Source: Microterricola viridarii
GTDB taxonomy: Bacteria > Actinomycetota > Actinomycetes > Actinomycetales > Microbacteriaceae
NCBI RefSeq assembly: GCF_001542775.1
Contig: NZ_CP014145.1
Coordinates: forward strand, 3,038,001 to 3,102,000
Direction: 5' to 3'
DNA: 64,000 bases
Shown: in pieces, positions 1 through 8,565 of the stretch
Layout of the letters: each line of letters starts with the position of its first letter
Numbering within the stretch: the stretch's first letter is position 1
Position numbers and translations under genes: made by a program
Notes under the pieces: model-generated
What the model was told of the DNA's origin: nothing
Database searches by the model: none
Seen by the model: the letters and a program-made list of their open reading frames with translations, nothing else

Positions 1-1
1 C

Positions 2-913
2 GCCGCCGCCGAGGGCCTGCGCACCGTCGTGATCGAGCGGCTGGCACCCGGCGGGCAGGCCGGCACCTCGACCAGGATCGAGAACTACACCGGCTTCCCG
101 TTTGGGATCTCCGGTGACGACCTGGCCAGCCGGGCGCTCACCCAGGCGACGCGGCTCGGCGCCGAAATCGTCGTCACCCGCAGCGCAACAGCCATCGACC
201 CGGCCGCCCGGGTGGTCACCCTGGACGGCGGGGACGGCGTGCGGGCTGCAGCGCTCATCATCGCGACCGGCGTCGAGTGGCGCACCCTGCCGGTCGCCGG
301 GGTGGAGCGCTACCTCGGCAACGGCGTCTACTACGGGGCGGCGCGCAGCGACGCCGCCATTGCCCAGGGCCAGGACGTCTGCATCATCGGCGCGGGCAAC
401 TCGGCTGGGCAGGCGGCGCTGTTCTTCTCCAGGCACGCCCGCTCCGTGACGATGCTCGTGCGCGGGCCGTCGCTCGAGGCGAGCATGTCGCGTTACCTGA
501 TCGACCAGATCGGCACAACGGCCGGCATCCGCGTCGAGACCAGCAGCCAGGTCGTCGCACTGCACGGCGACGGCGCCCTGGAGGCCGTCGACGTGCTCGA
601 CTCGGCGAGCGGGGAGACGAGCAGGCGGGCGCTGACCGTGCTGTTCGTGATGATCGGGGCGGATGCCGCAACCGACTGGCTGCCACCCGAGATCGCCCGT
701 GATGCGCACGGCTTCATCCTCACGGGGGCGGATGCCGCGGAATCCCCGCAGTGGCCGCTACAGCGCCGCCCGTTCGCGCTGGAGACGAGCGCGCCCGGCG
801 TCTTCGCGATCGGCGACGTGCGCGCCGGCTCGGTCAAGCGCGTCGCGGCCGGCGTCGGCGAGGGCGGCATGGCTGTCGCGTTCACGCACCAGTTTCTGGC
901 GCTCGAGCGCTGA
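2..913 (+). CDS. Thioredoxin reductase-like FAD/NAD(P)H oxidoreductase, 5' end outside the window
   Basis: The frame is open from base 2, so the first FAD-binding motif lies upstream and the GTG at 29 is internal. Seen: the block GGQAGTSTRIENYTGFP typical of thioredoxin reductases, an NADPH-binding GAGNSAG near nt 388-409, and the C-terminal FAD motif GVFAIGDVRAGSVKRVA. Where ordinary TrxB has a CxxC just before the NADPH domain, this protein reads GNGVYYGAARSDAA with no cysteine pair. It therefore belongs to the CxxC-less TrxR-like group, some of which are fused to cyclic-nucleotide-binding or receiver domains; any such fusion would be outside this window. Thioredoxin reduction should not be assumed. 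Family is secure; substrate is unknown. Confidence 0.88.
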   Translation, partial: AAAEGLRTVVIERLAPGGQAGTSTRIENYTGFPFGISGDDLASRALTQATRLGAEIVVTRSATAIDPAARVVTLDGGDGVRAAALIIATGVEWRTLPVAGVERYLGNGVYYGAARSDAAIAQGQDVCIIGAGNSAGQAALFFSRHARSVTMLVRGPSLEASMSRYLIDQIGTTAGIRVETSSQVVALHGDGALEAVDVLDSASGETSRRALTVLFVMIGADAATDWLPPEIARDAHGFILTGADAAESPQWPLQRRPFALETSAPGVFAIGDVRAGSVKRVAAGVGEGGMAVAFTHQFLALER

Positions 914-941
914 ACCGGGGTTTCGACAGGCTCAGCCAGCG

Positions 942-1617
942 GTGCTCCACTTTCCCGTTGGCTCGAGGGAGCGCCAGCGACCGAAGCCAACGCCGTCGTT
1001 CCCCGTTGGTCGAGAAGGCCCGTCAGGGCCGTATCGAGACCCGGTTTCCGACAACGAACCGAGCCACGTGCGAGGTCTCGATACGCTCGTGCCTCGCTAC
1101 TCGACCAGCGGTGCTCCACTTCCCCGTTGGCTCGAGGGAGCGCCAGCGACCGAAGCCAACGCCGTCGTTCCCCGTTGGTCGAGTAGGCCCGCCAGGGCCG
1201 TATCGAGACCCGGTTTCCGACAACGAACCGAGCCACGTGCGAGGTCTCGATACGCTCGTTCCTCGCTACCCGACCAGCGGTGCTCCACTTTTCCGTTGGC
1301 TTGAGGGAGCGCCAGCGACCGAAGCCAACGCCGTCGTTCCCCGTTGGTCGAGTAGGCCCGCCAGGGCCGTATCGAGACCCGGTTTCCGACAACGAACCGA
1401 GCCACGTGCGAGGTCTCGATACGCTCGTGCCTCGCTACTCGACCAGCGGTGCACCACCTTCCCGTTGGCTCGAGGGAGCGCCAGCGACCGAAGCCAACAC
1501 CGTCGTTCCCCGTTGGTCGAGTAGGCCCGCCAGGGCCGTATCGAGACCCGGTTTCCGACAACGAACCGAGCCACGTGCGAGGTCTCGATACGCTCGTTCC
1601 TCGCTACTCGACCAGCG
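942..1617. repeat. Four tandem copies of a 169-bp repeat with internal palindromes
   Basis: Four units start at 942, 1111, 1280 and 1449, each exactly 169 bp long, with only scattered substitutions. The array is preceded at 918-941 by a REP-like half site (TTTCGACAGGCTCAGCCAGC) and breaks off at 1618. Each unit holds two inverted repeats: CGTTGGCT paired with AGCCAACG, and a large one in which GGTCGAGTAG and GTATCGAGACC pair with GGTCTCGATAC and CTACTCGACC. ORFs across the array are present in several frames only because 169 is not a multiple of three; none looks like a gene. The array separates two unrelated genes. Related modules recur near 58.2 kb and 62.75 kb. Confidence 0.95.
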
Positions 1618-1651
1618 GTGCTGGCTGGCACCGCGGCATCCGGAACCCGCG

Positions 1652-2974
1652 CTAGGCGACACCGCGGATGCGGAACACCAGCACGCCTCCGAGGATCGCC
1701 AGCACCGCGGCCAGCACGTAGAGCGCGCTGTAACCGGCGAACGCCGTCACCATGAAGGCGGCCAGGATGGGCGCGAGCATGTTCGGCAGGTTGACCGCCA
1801 GCCCGATGATGCCGATGTCCTTGCCGTTGCTGGCGCTGGACGGCAGCACCTCCGTGACGAGCGCGAAGTCGACGGCGGTGAAGACGCCAGTGCCGAGCCC
1901 GAGGATGATCGCCGCGACGACCACGACCGGGAACTCCGGCGAGAAGGCCATGATCAGCACGCCGATCGCAGTGAACACGGCGGATGCCGACACGAAGACG
2001 CGGCGCTTGCCCACCCTGTCTGAAAGCACCCCAGCCACCACCACCGTCGCGAACACCGAGAACGCGTACACCGCGGTAAGCAGCAGCACGCCGTCGCTCA
2101 CCCGCAGTCCACCGTCGCCCGCGGCATCGTCGCGGGTGAGTCCGACCGAGTCCTGCAGGTAGTAGTAGAGGTAGAACAGGGCCAGCGCGCTGCTCAGGCT
2201 GACGAAGAAGCGAGTGATCCAGGCCCAGCCGAAGTCGGGGTGTTTGCGCACGTTGACCCAGTAGCAGGCCAGAAAGTCCTTCAGGCGGAATGCCTCCAGC
2301 ATCCGGTCGACGCTCGGCTTCTCCCAGCGGGTGAGCAGGAACGGCAGCATGGCCAGCACACACACCGCCGCGCAGAGCACGTAGCCCATGGTGATGCCGA
2401 AGGCCCCGGACCATACCGCCGTGGCGACCGTGCCGATGGCGGTGCCGAGCACGATGGCGAAGGTGTAGGTGAATCCCATCCAGCCCGAGACGACGCCACG
2501 CTGCGGCACCGGCACCTGGTCGGGGACGGCGGCCGAGATGGGTGTGATGACGGCATTCATGAACACCTGCGTGAGCACCCAGGCGACCGCCAGCATGCCG
2601 AGCGAGGAGGCGAAGCCGGTGGCAACAAGACCTGCGGCCGCCCCGAGCGTGCCGAGCGCCATCCACGGCGTGCGGCGGCCCCAGCGCGAGCGGGTGCGGT
2701 CGGACAGCGCACCCCAGAGCGGCACGGCGATCAACGAGAACAGGGCGGTGGCGAAGGCGACAACCGCCAGGTTGCTCTCCTTGTTGGAGCTGAACAGGCC
2801 GCCGGCATCCAGGGCGGTGAGTCGCTCGATCTGCGGGGCGAGCAGCACCTGGCCGGGGCCGGCCCAGACGATGTTGATGCCGAGGAATGCCAGCGAGAGC
2901 TTCGTGATCCAGCCGCGGCTGACCCGCATGCTCGGGGTGTGCTCGAGGAGCTCGGTCGTCGACGGGGCGGTCAT
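1652..2974 (-). CDS. MFS transporter, probable sugar/cation symporter type
   Basis: A 440-aa polytopic membrane protein of the major facilitator superfamily. The loop between TM2 and TM3 reads DRTRSRWGRRTPWM, the charged pattern seen in sugar-transporting (GPH/SUT-like) members; the second half has the matching SDRVGKRR loop. About 12 hydrophobic segments are visible. The ATG at 2974 is preceded by AAAGGA at ideal spacing and begins MTAPSTTELLEHTPSMRVSRG; the open frame upstream to 3415 has no such support. It faces the RIO-kinase gene across a divergent 380-bp region. The L-fucose cluster begins about 3.7 kb away with unrelated genes between, so a link to fucose uptake is only a guess. Substrate is not determined. 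Confidence 0.85.
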   Translation of the reverse strand: MTAPSTTELLEHTPSMRVSRGWITKLSLAFLGINIVWAGPGQVLLAPQIERLTALDAGGLFSSNKESNLAVVAFATALFSLIAVPLWGALSDRTRSRWGRRTPWMALGTLGAAAGLVATGFASSLGMLAVAWVLTQVFMNAVITPISAAVPDQVPVPQRGVVSGWMGFTYTFAIVLGTAIGTVATAVWSGAFGITMGYVLCAAVCVLAMLPFLLTRWEKPSVDRMLEAFRLKDFLACYWVNVRKHPDFGWAWITRFFVSLSSALALFYLYYYLQDSVGLTRDDAAGDGGLRVSDGVLLLTAVYAFSVFATVVVAGVLSDRVGKRRVFVSASAVFTAIGVLIMAFSPEFPVVVVAAIILGLGTGVFTAVDFALVTEVLPSSASNGKDIGIIGLAVNLPNMLAPILAAFMVTAFAGYSALYVLAAVLAILGGVLVFRIRGVA

Positions 2975-3241
2975 CACTGTCCTTTCGCGGCACTGCGAAT
3001 GGGCGGGCGAGCGCCCCGGGTGCAGCCAGCATGGCCGATCCCTCAGAGCCGAGTCAAGGAACTGGGGCAAATGACCCAGACTCTTGCCCCAGATGGGGTG
3101 CCCTCCGGCGCCGCGGCACCGTTGCACTGGTGAAACCAGCGGGGGCGGCATATGCTTGCACCGGTCTTGCACCGCACACCGTGCGGGCAGGCATCCGCTC
3201 GGCGAATTGCGCCGATGCCAGCAGGAGAGGAGTTGAACACC

Positions 3242-3298
3242 ATGACCGATCGTGTCGTGAGCCTCGTTCCTTCTCTTTCTGATCTGGCCACTGACTAA
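3242..3298 (+). CDS. Possible 18-residue leader ORF upstream of the RIO kinase
   Basis: ATG followed by 17 codons and TAA, encoding MTDRVVSLVPSLSDLATD. It has one of the best ribosome binding sites of the area (AGGAGAGGAG, ending 9-10 bases before the ATG), better than that of the kinase gene that starts 57 bases after its stop. It is too short to be a recognised protein. It may be a translated leader that influences the downstream gene, or an accidental ORF behind an SD-like stretch. No tryptophan-, histidine- or branched-chain-codon run typical of classic attenuator peptides is present. The rest of 2975-3354 holds no other gene. Confidence 0.35.
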   Translation: MTDRVVSLVPSLSDLATD

Positions 3299-3354
3299 CC
3301 ACGCCTCGCCTTCACGCAGGCGCCCCGGTGGCCTCCACTCTTGGAGCAACCACA

Positions 3355-4191
3355 GTGATTTCATCGTCTTCTGACGCACCCATCTTCGACCCATTCGCCC
3401 TTGCCTTCGGCACACACGAGCCCGGCGACGGGCAACGCTGGAGCACCTGGGGTGCCATCACGCCGAGCGAGCGCGGCCCCCGCCCGTATCCAGACTGGGT
3501 CGTGACCTCGGCCGCGGCCTTCGACACCGAGCTCGGCATCGTGAAGACGGGCAAGGAGGCCGACGTGTTCCTGATCGAGCGTGCGGTGCCCGGCGGTCAA
3601 GCCGTCGTGCTCGCCGCCAAGCGCTACCGCGGCCCGGAGACGAGCGACTTCCACCGCTCATCGCGCTACACCGAGGGCCGCGGCATGCGCAACACCCGCG
3701 ACAGCCGCGCCGTCGCCCGGGGCAGCAGCTACGGCCGCAGCGTGTCGGCGATCCGCTGGGCCTACGCCGAGTTCGAGGCGCTCCGCACGCTGTACGCGCG
3801 CGGCCTGCCCGTTCCCTACCCGGTGCAGGTCAACGGCAGCGAGCTGCTGATGGAGTTCATCGGCGACGGCCAGACCGCCGCGCCGCGCCTGGCTGCACAG
3901 CGCGGAACGGCATCCGAGCTCTACCCTCTCTACGCCCAGGTCGTCGAGATCATGCGGGGGCTCGCCAGGGCCGGCGTCGCGCACGGCGACCTCTCGCCCT
4001 ACAACCTGCTGGTGCACCACGGCCGGGTCGTCGTGATCGACCTGCCGCAGCTGGTCGAGGTGGTGAGCAACCCGGACGGCATGGACATGCTCTACCGGGA
4101 CTGCGTCAACGTGTGCACCTGGTTCAGCAGGCAGGGGCTCGGCTGCGACCCGGACGCCGTGTTCGCCGAGCTCGTTGCAGAGATGTTCTAG
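3355..4191 (+). CDS. RIO-type (RIO1-like) serine/threonine protein kinase
   Basis: A 278-aa soluble protein of the RIO kinase family, atypical protein kinases that bind ATP and lack the usual activation loop. Seen: an N-terminal ATP-binding region (KTGKEADVFLIE, then AAKRYRGPETSDFHR with the probable nucleotide-contacting Lys), the catalytic loop HGDLSPYNLL near residue 210, and the metal-binding VVIDLPQ near residue 229. The GTG at 3355 is preferred because GGAG lies 8 bases upstream; an earlier in-frame GTG at 3328 has no clear SD. Eukaryotic and archaeal RIO1 works in small-subunit ribosome maturation; the bacterial substrate is unknown. It is followed by a strong hairpin at 4212-4234. Confidence 0.88.
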   Translation: MISSSSDAPIFDPFALAFGTHEPGDGQRWSTWGAITPSERGPRPYPDWVVTSAAAFDTELGIVKTGKEADVFLIERAVPGGQAVVLAAKRYRGPETSDFHRSSRYTEGRGMRNTRDSRAVARGSSYGRSVSAIRWAYAEFEALRTLYARGLPVPYPVQVNGSELLMEFIGDGQTAAPRLAAQRGTASELYPLYAQVVEIMRGLARAGVAHGDLSPYNLLVHHGRVVVIDLPQLVEVVSNPDGMDMLYRDCVNVCTWFSRQGLGCDPDAVFAELVAEMF

Positions 4192-4211
4192 AGCAGGTGG
4201 CCCCTGGGGGT

Positions 4212-4234
4212 GCCGCACGCCGACGGCGTGCGGC
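4212..4234. terminator. Hairpin between the RIO kinase and UMF1 transporter genes
   Basis: A perfect 10-bp stem (GCCGCACGCC and GGCGTGCGGC) closes a 3-base GAC loop, 20 bases after the kinase stop codon and followed loosely by GTTGTTT. It is well placed as a terminator for the kinase transcript, although it lacks a clean U-tract. High-GC actinobacteria often use such hairpins. Confidence 0.6.
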
Positions 4235-4275
4235 GCTCCCCCTGTTGTTTACCGTCGGCCACTAGCCTGAGAGCC

Positions 4276-5688
4276 ATGAGTGACCCCCACGGCCCCGGCG
4301 CCAACGCAGACGCCCCGCGCAACTTCCCCCCGACACACCTGACCAACGCGGATGCCGCGGCGGCCACTGTCGGCATCGACACCCACCAGGTCGCGGCGGT
4401 CGCCGCCCAGAACGCCCGCAAGGGTCGCATCTTCGCCTGGGGACTCTGGGACTGGGGCTCGGCCGCGTTCAACGCTGTCATCACCACCTTCGTCTTCACC
4501 GTCTATCTGACCAGCTCCAGCTTCGGCCCCTCCGGCACCGTCGAGGCCCAGCTCGGCTGGGCGCTGGCCGCGGCCGGGCTGCTGATCGCGCTGCTCGCCC
4601 CGATCACCGGGCAGCGCTCCGACTCATCGGGCCGGCGCAAGTTCTGGCTCGCCGTCAACACCTACCTCGTCGTCGCCATCTCTGCGGCCATGTTCTTCGT
4701 CGAGCCGTCGCCGGAGTTCCTGATGCTTGGCCTCGTGCTGGTGGCGACCGGCAACATCTTCTTTGAGTTCGCGAGCGTCAACTACAACGCCATGCTCGCC
4801 CAGGTGTCGACGCCGCGCTCGATCGGCCGCGTCAGCGGCTTCGGTTGGGGCATGGGCTACATCGGCGGCATCGTGCTGCTGCTCATCGTCTACTTCGGCC
4901 TGATCAGCCCGGAGGTCGGCCTGTTCGGGGTCACCAGCGACAACGGCATGGACATCCGCGTCACGATGCTGATCGCCGCCGCCTGGTTCGGCATCTTCGC
5001 CCTGCCCGTGCTCTTCGCGGTGCCGGAGTACAAGGCGCCGGCCGGCGTCAAGCGCGACAAGGTCGGCTTCTTCGCCTCCTACGCGCGGCTCGGCCGCGAC
5101 ATCGCGAAGCTGTGGAAGGAGAGCCGGCAGACGGTCTGGTTCCTGCTCGCGAGCGCCGTGTTCCGTGACGGCCTGGCCGGCGTGTTCACCTTCGGCGGCG
5201 TGCTCGCGGCATCCGTCTTCGGCTTCTCGGCCGGCGAGGTCATCATCTTCGCCATCGCCGCCAACGTCGTGGCCGGCATCTCGACCATCACCGTCGGCGC
5301 CCTCGACGACAAGCTCGGCGCCAAGCCGGTGATCATGGCCGCGCTGATCGGCCTGATCATCAGCGGCCTGCTGATCTTCCTGCTGCACGACGGCGGCCAG
5401 ATCGTGTTCTGGACGGCCGGCCTCGCGCTCTGCCTGTTCGTCGGCCCTGCCCAGTCGGCCAGCCGCACGTTCCTCGCCCGCTTGATCCCGCCGGGCCGCG
5501 AGGGCGAGGTGTTCGGCCTCTATGCCACCACCGGCCGCGCCGTGAGCTTCCTCGCCCCGACCATGTTCGCGCTGTTCGTGACCTGGTTCGGAGCGCCCTA
5601 CTTCGGCATCCTCGGCATCGTCGTCGTGATCGCGATCGGCCTGGCCATGCTGATCCCCGTGAAGGCAGTGCAGGAACAGCTGCGCTAG
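4276..5688 (+). CDS. MFS transporter, UMF1 (Atg22-like) family
   Basis: A 470-aa integral membrane protein. After a 50-residue polar N-terminal region the first membrane segment reads WGLWDWGSAAFNAVITTFVF, the hallmark of the UMF1 family (bacterial relatives of the yeast vacuolar effluxer Atg22). About 12 hydrophobic segments follow; the TM2-3 loop contains GQRSDSSGRRK. The ATG at 4276 gives a normal N-terminus, whereas the extension back to 4210 runs through the preceding hairpin and is implausible. The substrate of bacterial UMF1 proteins is largely unknown; amino-acid export is suggested only by the yeast relative. Single gene, no obvious operon partner. Confidence 0.87.
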   Translation: MSDPHGPGANADAPRNFPPTHLTNADAAAATVGIDTHQVAAVAAQNARKGRIFAWGLWDWGSAAFNAVITTFVFTVYLTSSSFGPSGTVEAQLGWALAAAGLLIALLAPITGQRSDSSGRRKFWLAVNTYLVVAISAAMFFVEPSPEFLMLGLVLVATGNIFFEFASVNYNAMLAQVSTPRSIGRVSGFGWGMGYIGGIVLLLIVYFGLISPEVGLFGVTSDNGMDIRVTMLIAAAWFGIFALPVLFAVPEYKAPAGVKRDKVGFFASYARLGRDIAKLWKESRQTVWFLLASAVFRDGLAGVFTFGGVLAASVFGFSAGEVIIFAIAANVVAGISTITVGALDDKLGAKPVIMAALIGLIISGLLIFLLHDGGQIVFWTAGLALCLFVGPAQSASRTFLARLIPPGREGEVFGLYATTGRAVSFLAPTMFALFVTWFGAPYFGILGIVVVIAIGLAMLIPVKAVQEQLR

Positions 5689-5741
5689 CCGGCTGAGCAG
5701 CGGATGTCGCGGGCGGTTGTCGCAGGCGGCGTCCGGCACCC

Positions 5742-5801
5742 TGCGCCACTTTGTGTTGTTCTGTGCACCTCCTGTGGCGCAGAACAGCAGCAACTGGCGC
5801 A
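5742..5801. repeat. Imperfect inverted repeat between convergent genes
   Basis: Two 25-base arms, 5742-5766 and 5777-5801, match at about 20 of 25 positions when one is reverse-complemented (both begin TGCGCCA and contain TTCTG). It lies between the convergent UMF1 and histidine-phosphatase genes and could act as a bidirectional terminator or be a degenerate REP-like element. Confidence 0.5.
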
Positions 5802-5818
5802 GAGTCGCTGGGAGCTGG

Positions 5819-6565
5819 TTAGGCGGCAGCCTCTGCAGCGGCCTTGCCTGCCTCGACGTAGCTGAGGTCATTGAAGGTGGCCACCGTCCAGCTGCCGCCG
5901 GAGTACTGCAGCTCGGCCACCGCGGCGTTGCCGATGCCGCCCGTCGCCTTCTCGAGGTCGGCCCCCATCGCGCCAATCGCGGCCATGATCGTGATGCCGC
6001 TCGAGACGACGAGCACGTTGCCTCCGCCCCGCGCGAGCTGGTTCTCGGCGATCTCGGTGAGTGCGGCGAAGGCGCGATCGGTGACCTCGGCCAGCGTCTC
6101 GGCGACGAGACCGCTGCCCTCGTTGAGGCGAACCATCGCCTCCAGGCCGCGCTTGAAGTCGAATGCGCTCTCGTCAACGGCGGCGCCGCCGTTGGCCTTG
6201 GCGGCCTCGGCGGCCACCGCCTCCCACATCTCGGCGTTGGACGCGCCTTCGAAGCGGCCGAAGGCCATCTCGCGCAGCCGCGCATCACGCCCGACCTCTC
6301 CCGCGAAATCAAGCCCCTCCAGCGCGAGCGCCAGAGTCTCGCCGTGGCGGATCATGTCGGCGGCGTGTGCCGCATCGAACGTCACGCCTGCCGCAGCGAG
6401 GCCGGTGCCGAGCTGGCTGGCAACGTCACGCCCCTTTGACGTGAGCGGTGCGTCAGACCAGCCCTGCACACGTCCGAGCGCGTTGAGCATGGTCTCGCCG
6501 TGACGGGTGAGGTAGATGGTGACCGGGGCAGAATTGGATACACCGGTGGTGGCGCGAGGCGACAT
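5819..6565 (-). CDS. Histidine phosphatase (phosphoglycerate mutase-like) family protein
   Basis: A 248-aa cytosolic protein of the branch-1 histidine phosphatase superfamily. The catalytic motif YLTRHGETMLNALGR lies close to the N-terminus, with the phospho-accepting His in RHGE; a second conserved block LREMAFGRFEG supplies the acid and VVSSGITI the second-histidine region, where a Ser-Gly pair replaces the usual His-Gly. ATG at 6565 is chosen because AAAGG lies upstream; a GTG 17 codons earlier (6616) also has an AAAGG and cannot be excluded. Members include phosphoglycerate mutases, phosphatases and cobalamin or sugar-phosphate phosphatases, so the substrate cannot be named. Confidence 0.85.
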   Translation of the reverse strand: MSPRATTGVSNSAPVTIYLTRHGETMLNALGRVQGWSDAPLTSKGRDVASQLGTGLAAAGVTFDAAHAADMIRHGETLALALEGLDFAGEVGRDARLREMAFGRFEGASNAEMWEAVAAEAAKANGGAAVDESAFDFKRGLEAMVRLNEGSGLVAETLAEVTDRAFAALTEIAENQLARGGGNVLVVSSGITIMAAIGAMGADLEKATGGIGNAAVAELQYSGGSWTVATFNDLSYVEAGKAAAEAAA

Positions 6566-6656
6566 TGACTTCGGAACCTTTCGAACTGGTGGAAGGCGGC
6601 GAAAAATAAACGTCACAAGCCTTTCAGCCTCACCCTATTGGGTCGCCGCGATCAGG

Positions 6657-7517
6657 CTAGATCTCCAGCGAGTAGGCGCGCACCGCGGTGCGGTACAGGA
6701 TGTCGTCCTGCTGCGCGCTCGACAGGCCGGCAATCGACTCGCGGAGCGCCAGCCAGACACCGCCGAAATCGCCGTTCAACAGCGACACGGGCCAATCACT
6801 GCCGAGCATCAGCCGCTCGGAGCCAAACAGCGCCACGGCGCGGTCGACGTAGGGCCGCCAGTCGGCGACCGTCCAGTCGGGGCCGGAGACGGTGTTCAGG
6901 CCGGAGAGCTTCACCACCACGTTGGGAGCGGCGGCGCACGGTGCGATCGCCTCCGCCCAGGCCTCGAAGCCGTTGCCAGCGATGTCCGGCTTGCCGAGGT
7001 GGTCGAGCACGATCGTGAGCTGCGGATGCCGCCTGGCCAGCTCCGGCAGGATCGCCAGCCGGTCCGGCCCCCCGGTCACGTAGTCCAGCGCCAGACCGAG
7101 GCGCGAAATCTCGGCGATCGTCGCGGCGACGTCCTCCCGCAGCATCCAGTTCGGGTCGGCCCTGTCGTGCGAGAGCACGCGGATGCCCTTGAGGGCAGGT
7201 GCCTGCGCGTACAGCGCGAGGGCGGCCACCGCCTCGGCGGTGCGATCCAGCGGCACCCAGCCGACCACTCCCAGCACGGTGGGCGAGCTGGCGGCGACGC
7301 TCAGCATGTAGAAGGTGTCGTCGTAGGTCTCGGCCGCCTGAACCAGCACGGTTCCCGTGACGCCGGCCGTGCGGGCATCCGCCTCGACATCCTCCGGACC
7401 GAAGTCGGCGTTCAGGATGCCGGCATCCTCGGTGATCCAGTCGTAGCGGCGCTCGGAGATCTTCCAGAGGTGCTGGTGCGCGTCGATCATCTGGGCCGGC
7501 TCATAGAGTGCGGGCAT
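6657..7517 (-). CDS. Amidohydrolase-2 family lactonase, probable L-fuconolactonase
   Basis: A 286-aa TIM-barrel hydrolase of the amidohydrolase 2 family. It begins MPALYEPAQMIDAHQHLWK; the DAHQHLW metal-binding motif is typical of L-fuconolactonase and 2-pyrone-4,6-dicarboxylate lactonase. Later motifs include ILVQAAET-like strand ends, IVLDHLGKPD and LMLGSDWPVS with the catalytic Asp. The ATG at 7517 has AAGGAGG five bases upstream; the frame extension to 7541 is rejected. It is the last gene of a three-gene minus-strand unit with a dehydrogenase and a mutarotase, which supports a role hydrolysing L-fucono-1,5-lactone (or a related sugar lactone) to the acid in the oxidative 6-deoxyhexose pathway. 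Family certain, exact sugar inferred. Confidence 0.85.
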   Translation of the reverse strand: MPALYEPAQMIDAHQHLWKISERRYDWITEDAGILNADFGPEDVEADARTAGVTGTVLVQAAETYDDTFYMLSVAASSPTVLGVVGWVPLDRTAEAVAALALYAQAPALKGIRVLSHDRADPNWMLREDVAATIAEISRLGLALDYVTGGPDRLAILPELARRHPQLTIVLDHLGKPDIAGNGFEAWAEAIAPCAAAPNVVVKLSGLNTVSGPDWTVADWRPYVDRAVALFGSERLMLGSDWPVSLLNGDFGGVWLALRESIAGLSSAQQDDILYRTAVRAYSLEI

Positions 7518-7543
7518 CTGGGCCTCCTTCGGAGCTGACAATC

Positions 7544-8527
7544 TCAGGGCGTGGGGGCCGATTCGGCGAGCAGCCCGGCGGTGCGGAGGTCACTCCAGAG
7601 CGCGCCGGGGATCGCGACGTCAAAGAGGCTAGCGTTCCGCTCCACCTGCGCGCGCGAGCGGGCGCCGAGGCAGACGGTGGCGACGGCGGGGTGGCCGAGG
7701 GCGAACTGGGCGGCGACGGCCGGCAACTTCACCCCGTGCGACTCACACAGATCGGCGATGCGGTTGACCCGGGAAAGCAGCTCGGCGGGCGCATCTTCGT
7801 AGTTGTACTTGGCGTCGGCGGCAGGGCGGTCGGTGGCCAGCAGGCCGGAGTTGAAGACGCCGGCGGCGACGATCGAGACCCCGCGGGCCTCGGCGGCCGG
7901 CAGCAGGTCGGCCAGCGCCGGCTGCTCAAGCAACGAGTAGCGCCCGGCGACCATGATGACGTCGAGATCGGTGTTCGTGACGAATTCGGAGAGCATCGCC
8001 GACTGGTTCATGCCGGCGCCGTAGGAGGTGATGACGCCCTGCGCGCGCAGCTCCTCGAGTGCCGGGAAGGCTTCGTCGAGGGCCTCGCGGTAGTGGTCGT
8101 CCGGGTCGTGCACGAGCACGACGTCGAGGCGGTCGAGGCCGAGACGGGTGAGCGACCCCTCGATCGAGCGCAGCACGCCGTCGCGGGAGAAGTCCCAGCG
8201 GCGCACGCGGTTCTTCGGCACGTCGAAGCCCTGTTCGTCGCGCTCACCGGGGAACTCATCGGTGTCGACGAGGATCTTGCCGACCTTCGTCGAGACCACG
8301 AACTCGTCGCGCGCTCGTCCGGCCAGGCCCGCGCCGAGGCGGGTCTCCGAGAGGCCGAGGCCGTAGTGCGGCGCCGTGTCGAAGTAGCGCACGCCCTGCT
8401 CCCAGGCGGCGTGCACGGCGTCGATCGCGACATCCTGCTCGACCGCGCTGTACAGGTTGCCGAGGGCGGCGGTGCCGAAGGCGTGCGGGCCGGCGACGAG
8501 TCCGCCGCGTCCGAGTGCTCGAGTCAT
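7544..8527 (-). CDS. Aldo/keto reductase, probable L-fucose (aldose) 1-dehydrogenase
   Basis: A 327-aa (alpha/beta)8 NAD(P)-dependent oxidoreductase starting MTRALGRGGLVAGPHAFGTA. Catalytic elements seen: GVRYFDTAPHYGLGLSE (Asp and Tyr of the AKR tetrad), FVVSTKVGKIL (Lys) and VLVHDPDDH (His). This arrangement matches the D-threo-aldose/L-fucose dehydrogenase branch. The ATG at 8527 follows a gap of 38 bases after the mutarotase stop. With the downstream lactonase and upstream mutarotase it makes the first chemical step plausible: oxidation of the sugar C1 to the lactone. Sugar specificity (L-fucose, D-arabinose, L-galactose or L-rhamnose) cannot be read from the sequence. Confidence 0.85.
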   Translation of the reverse strand: MTRALGRGGLVAGPHAFGTAALGNLYSAVEQDVAIDAVHAAWEQGVRYFDTAPHYGLGLSETRLGAGLAGRARDEFVVSTKVGKILVDTDEFPGERDEQGFDVPKNRVRRWDFSRDGVLRSIEGSLTRLGLDRLDVVLVHDPDDHYREALDEAFPALEELRAQGVITSYGAGMNQSAMLSEFVTNTDLDVIMVAGRYSLLEQPALADLLPAAEARGVSIVAAGVFNSGLLATDRPAADAKYNYEDAPAELLSRVNRIADLCESHGVKLPAVAAQFALGHPAVATVCLGARSRAQVERNASLFDVAIPGALWSDLRTAGLLAESAPTP

Positions 8528-8565
8528 GGTGGGTCTGCTCTCCGTGCTGTGAAACGTTGGCGGGT

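Noticed and set aside
900..1662. Several overlapping ORFs of 66-300 codons across the repeats
   Set aside because: They exist because the repeats are GC-rich and in changing frames; their products repeat every 169 bases and have no starts or domains.
4624..6312. 562-codon minus-strand ORF over the UMF1 transporter and phosphatase
   Set aside because: A shadow of the plus-strand transporter codons; low-complexity His/Asp/Arg-rich translation without known domains.
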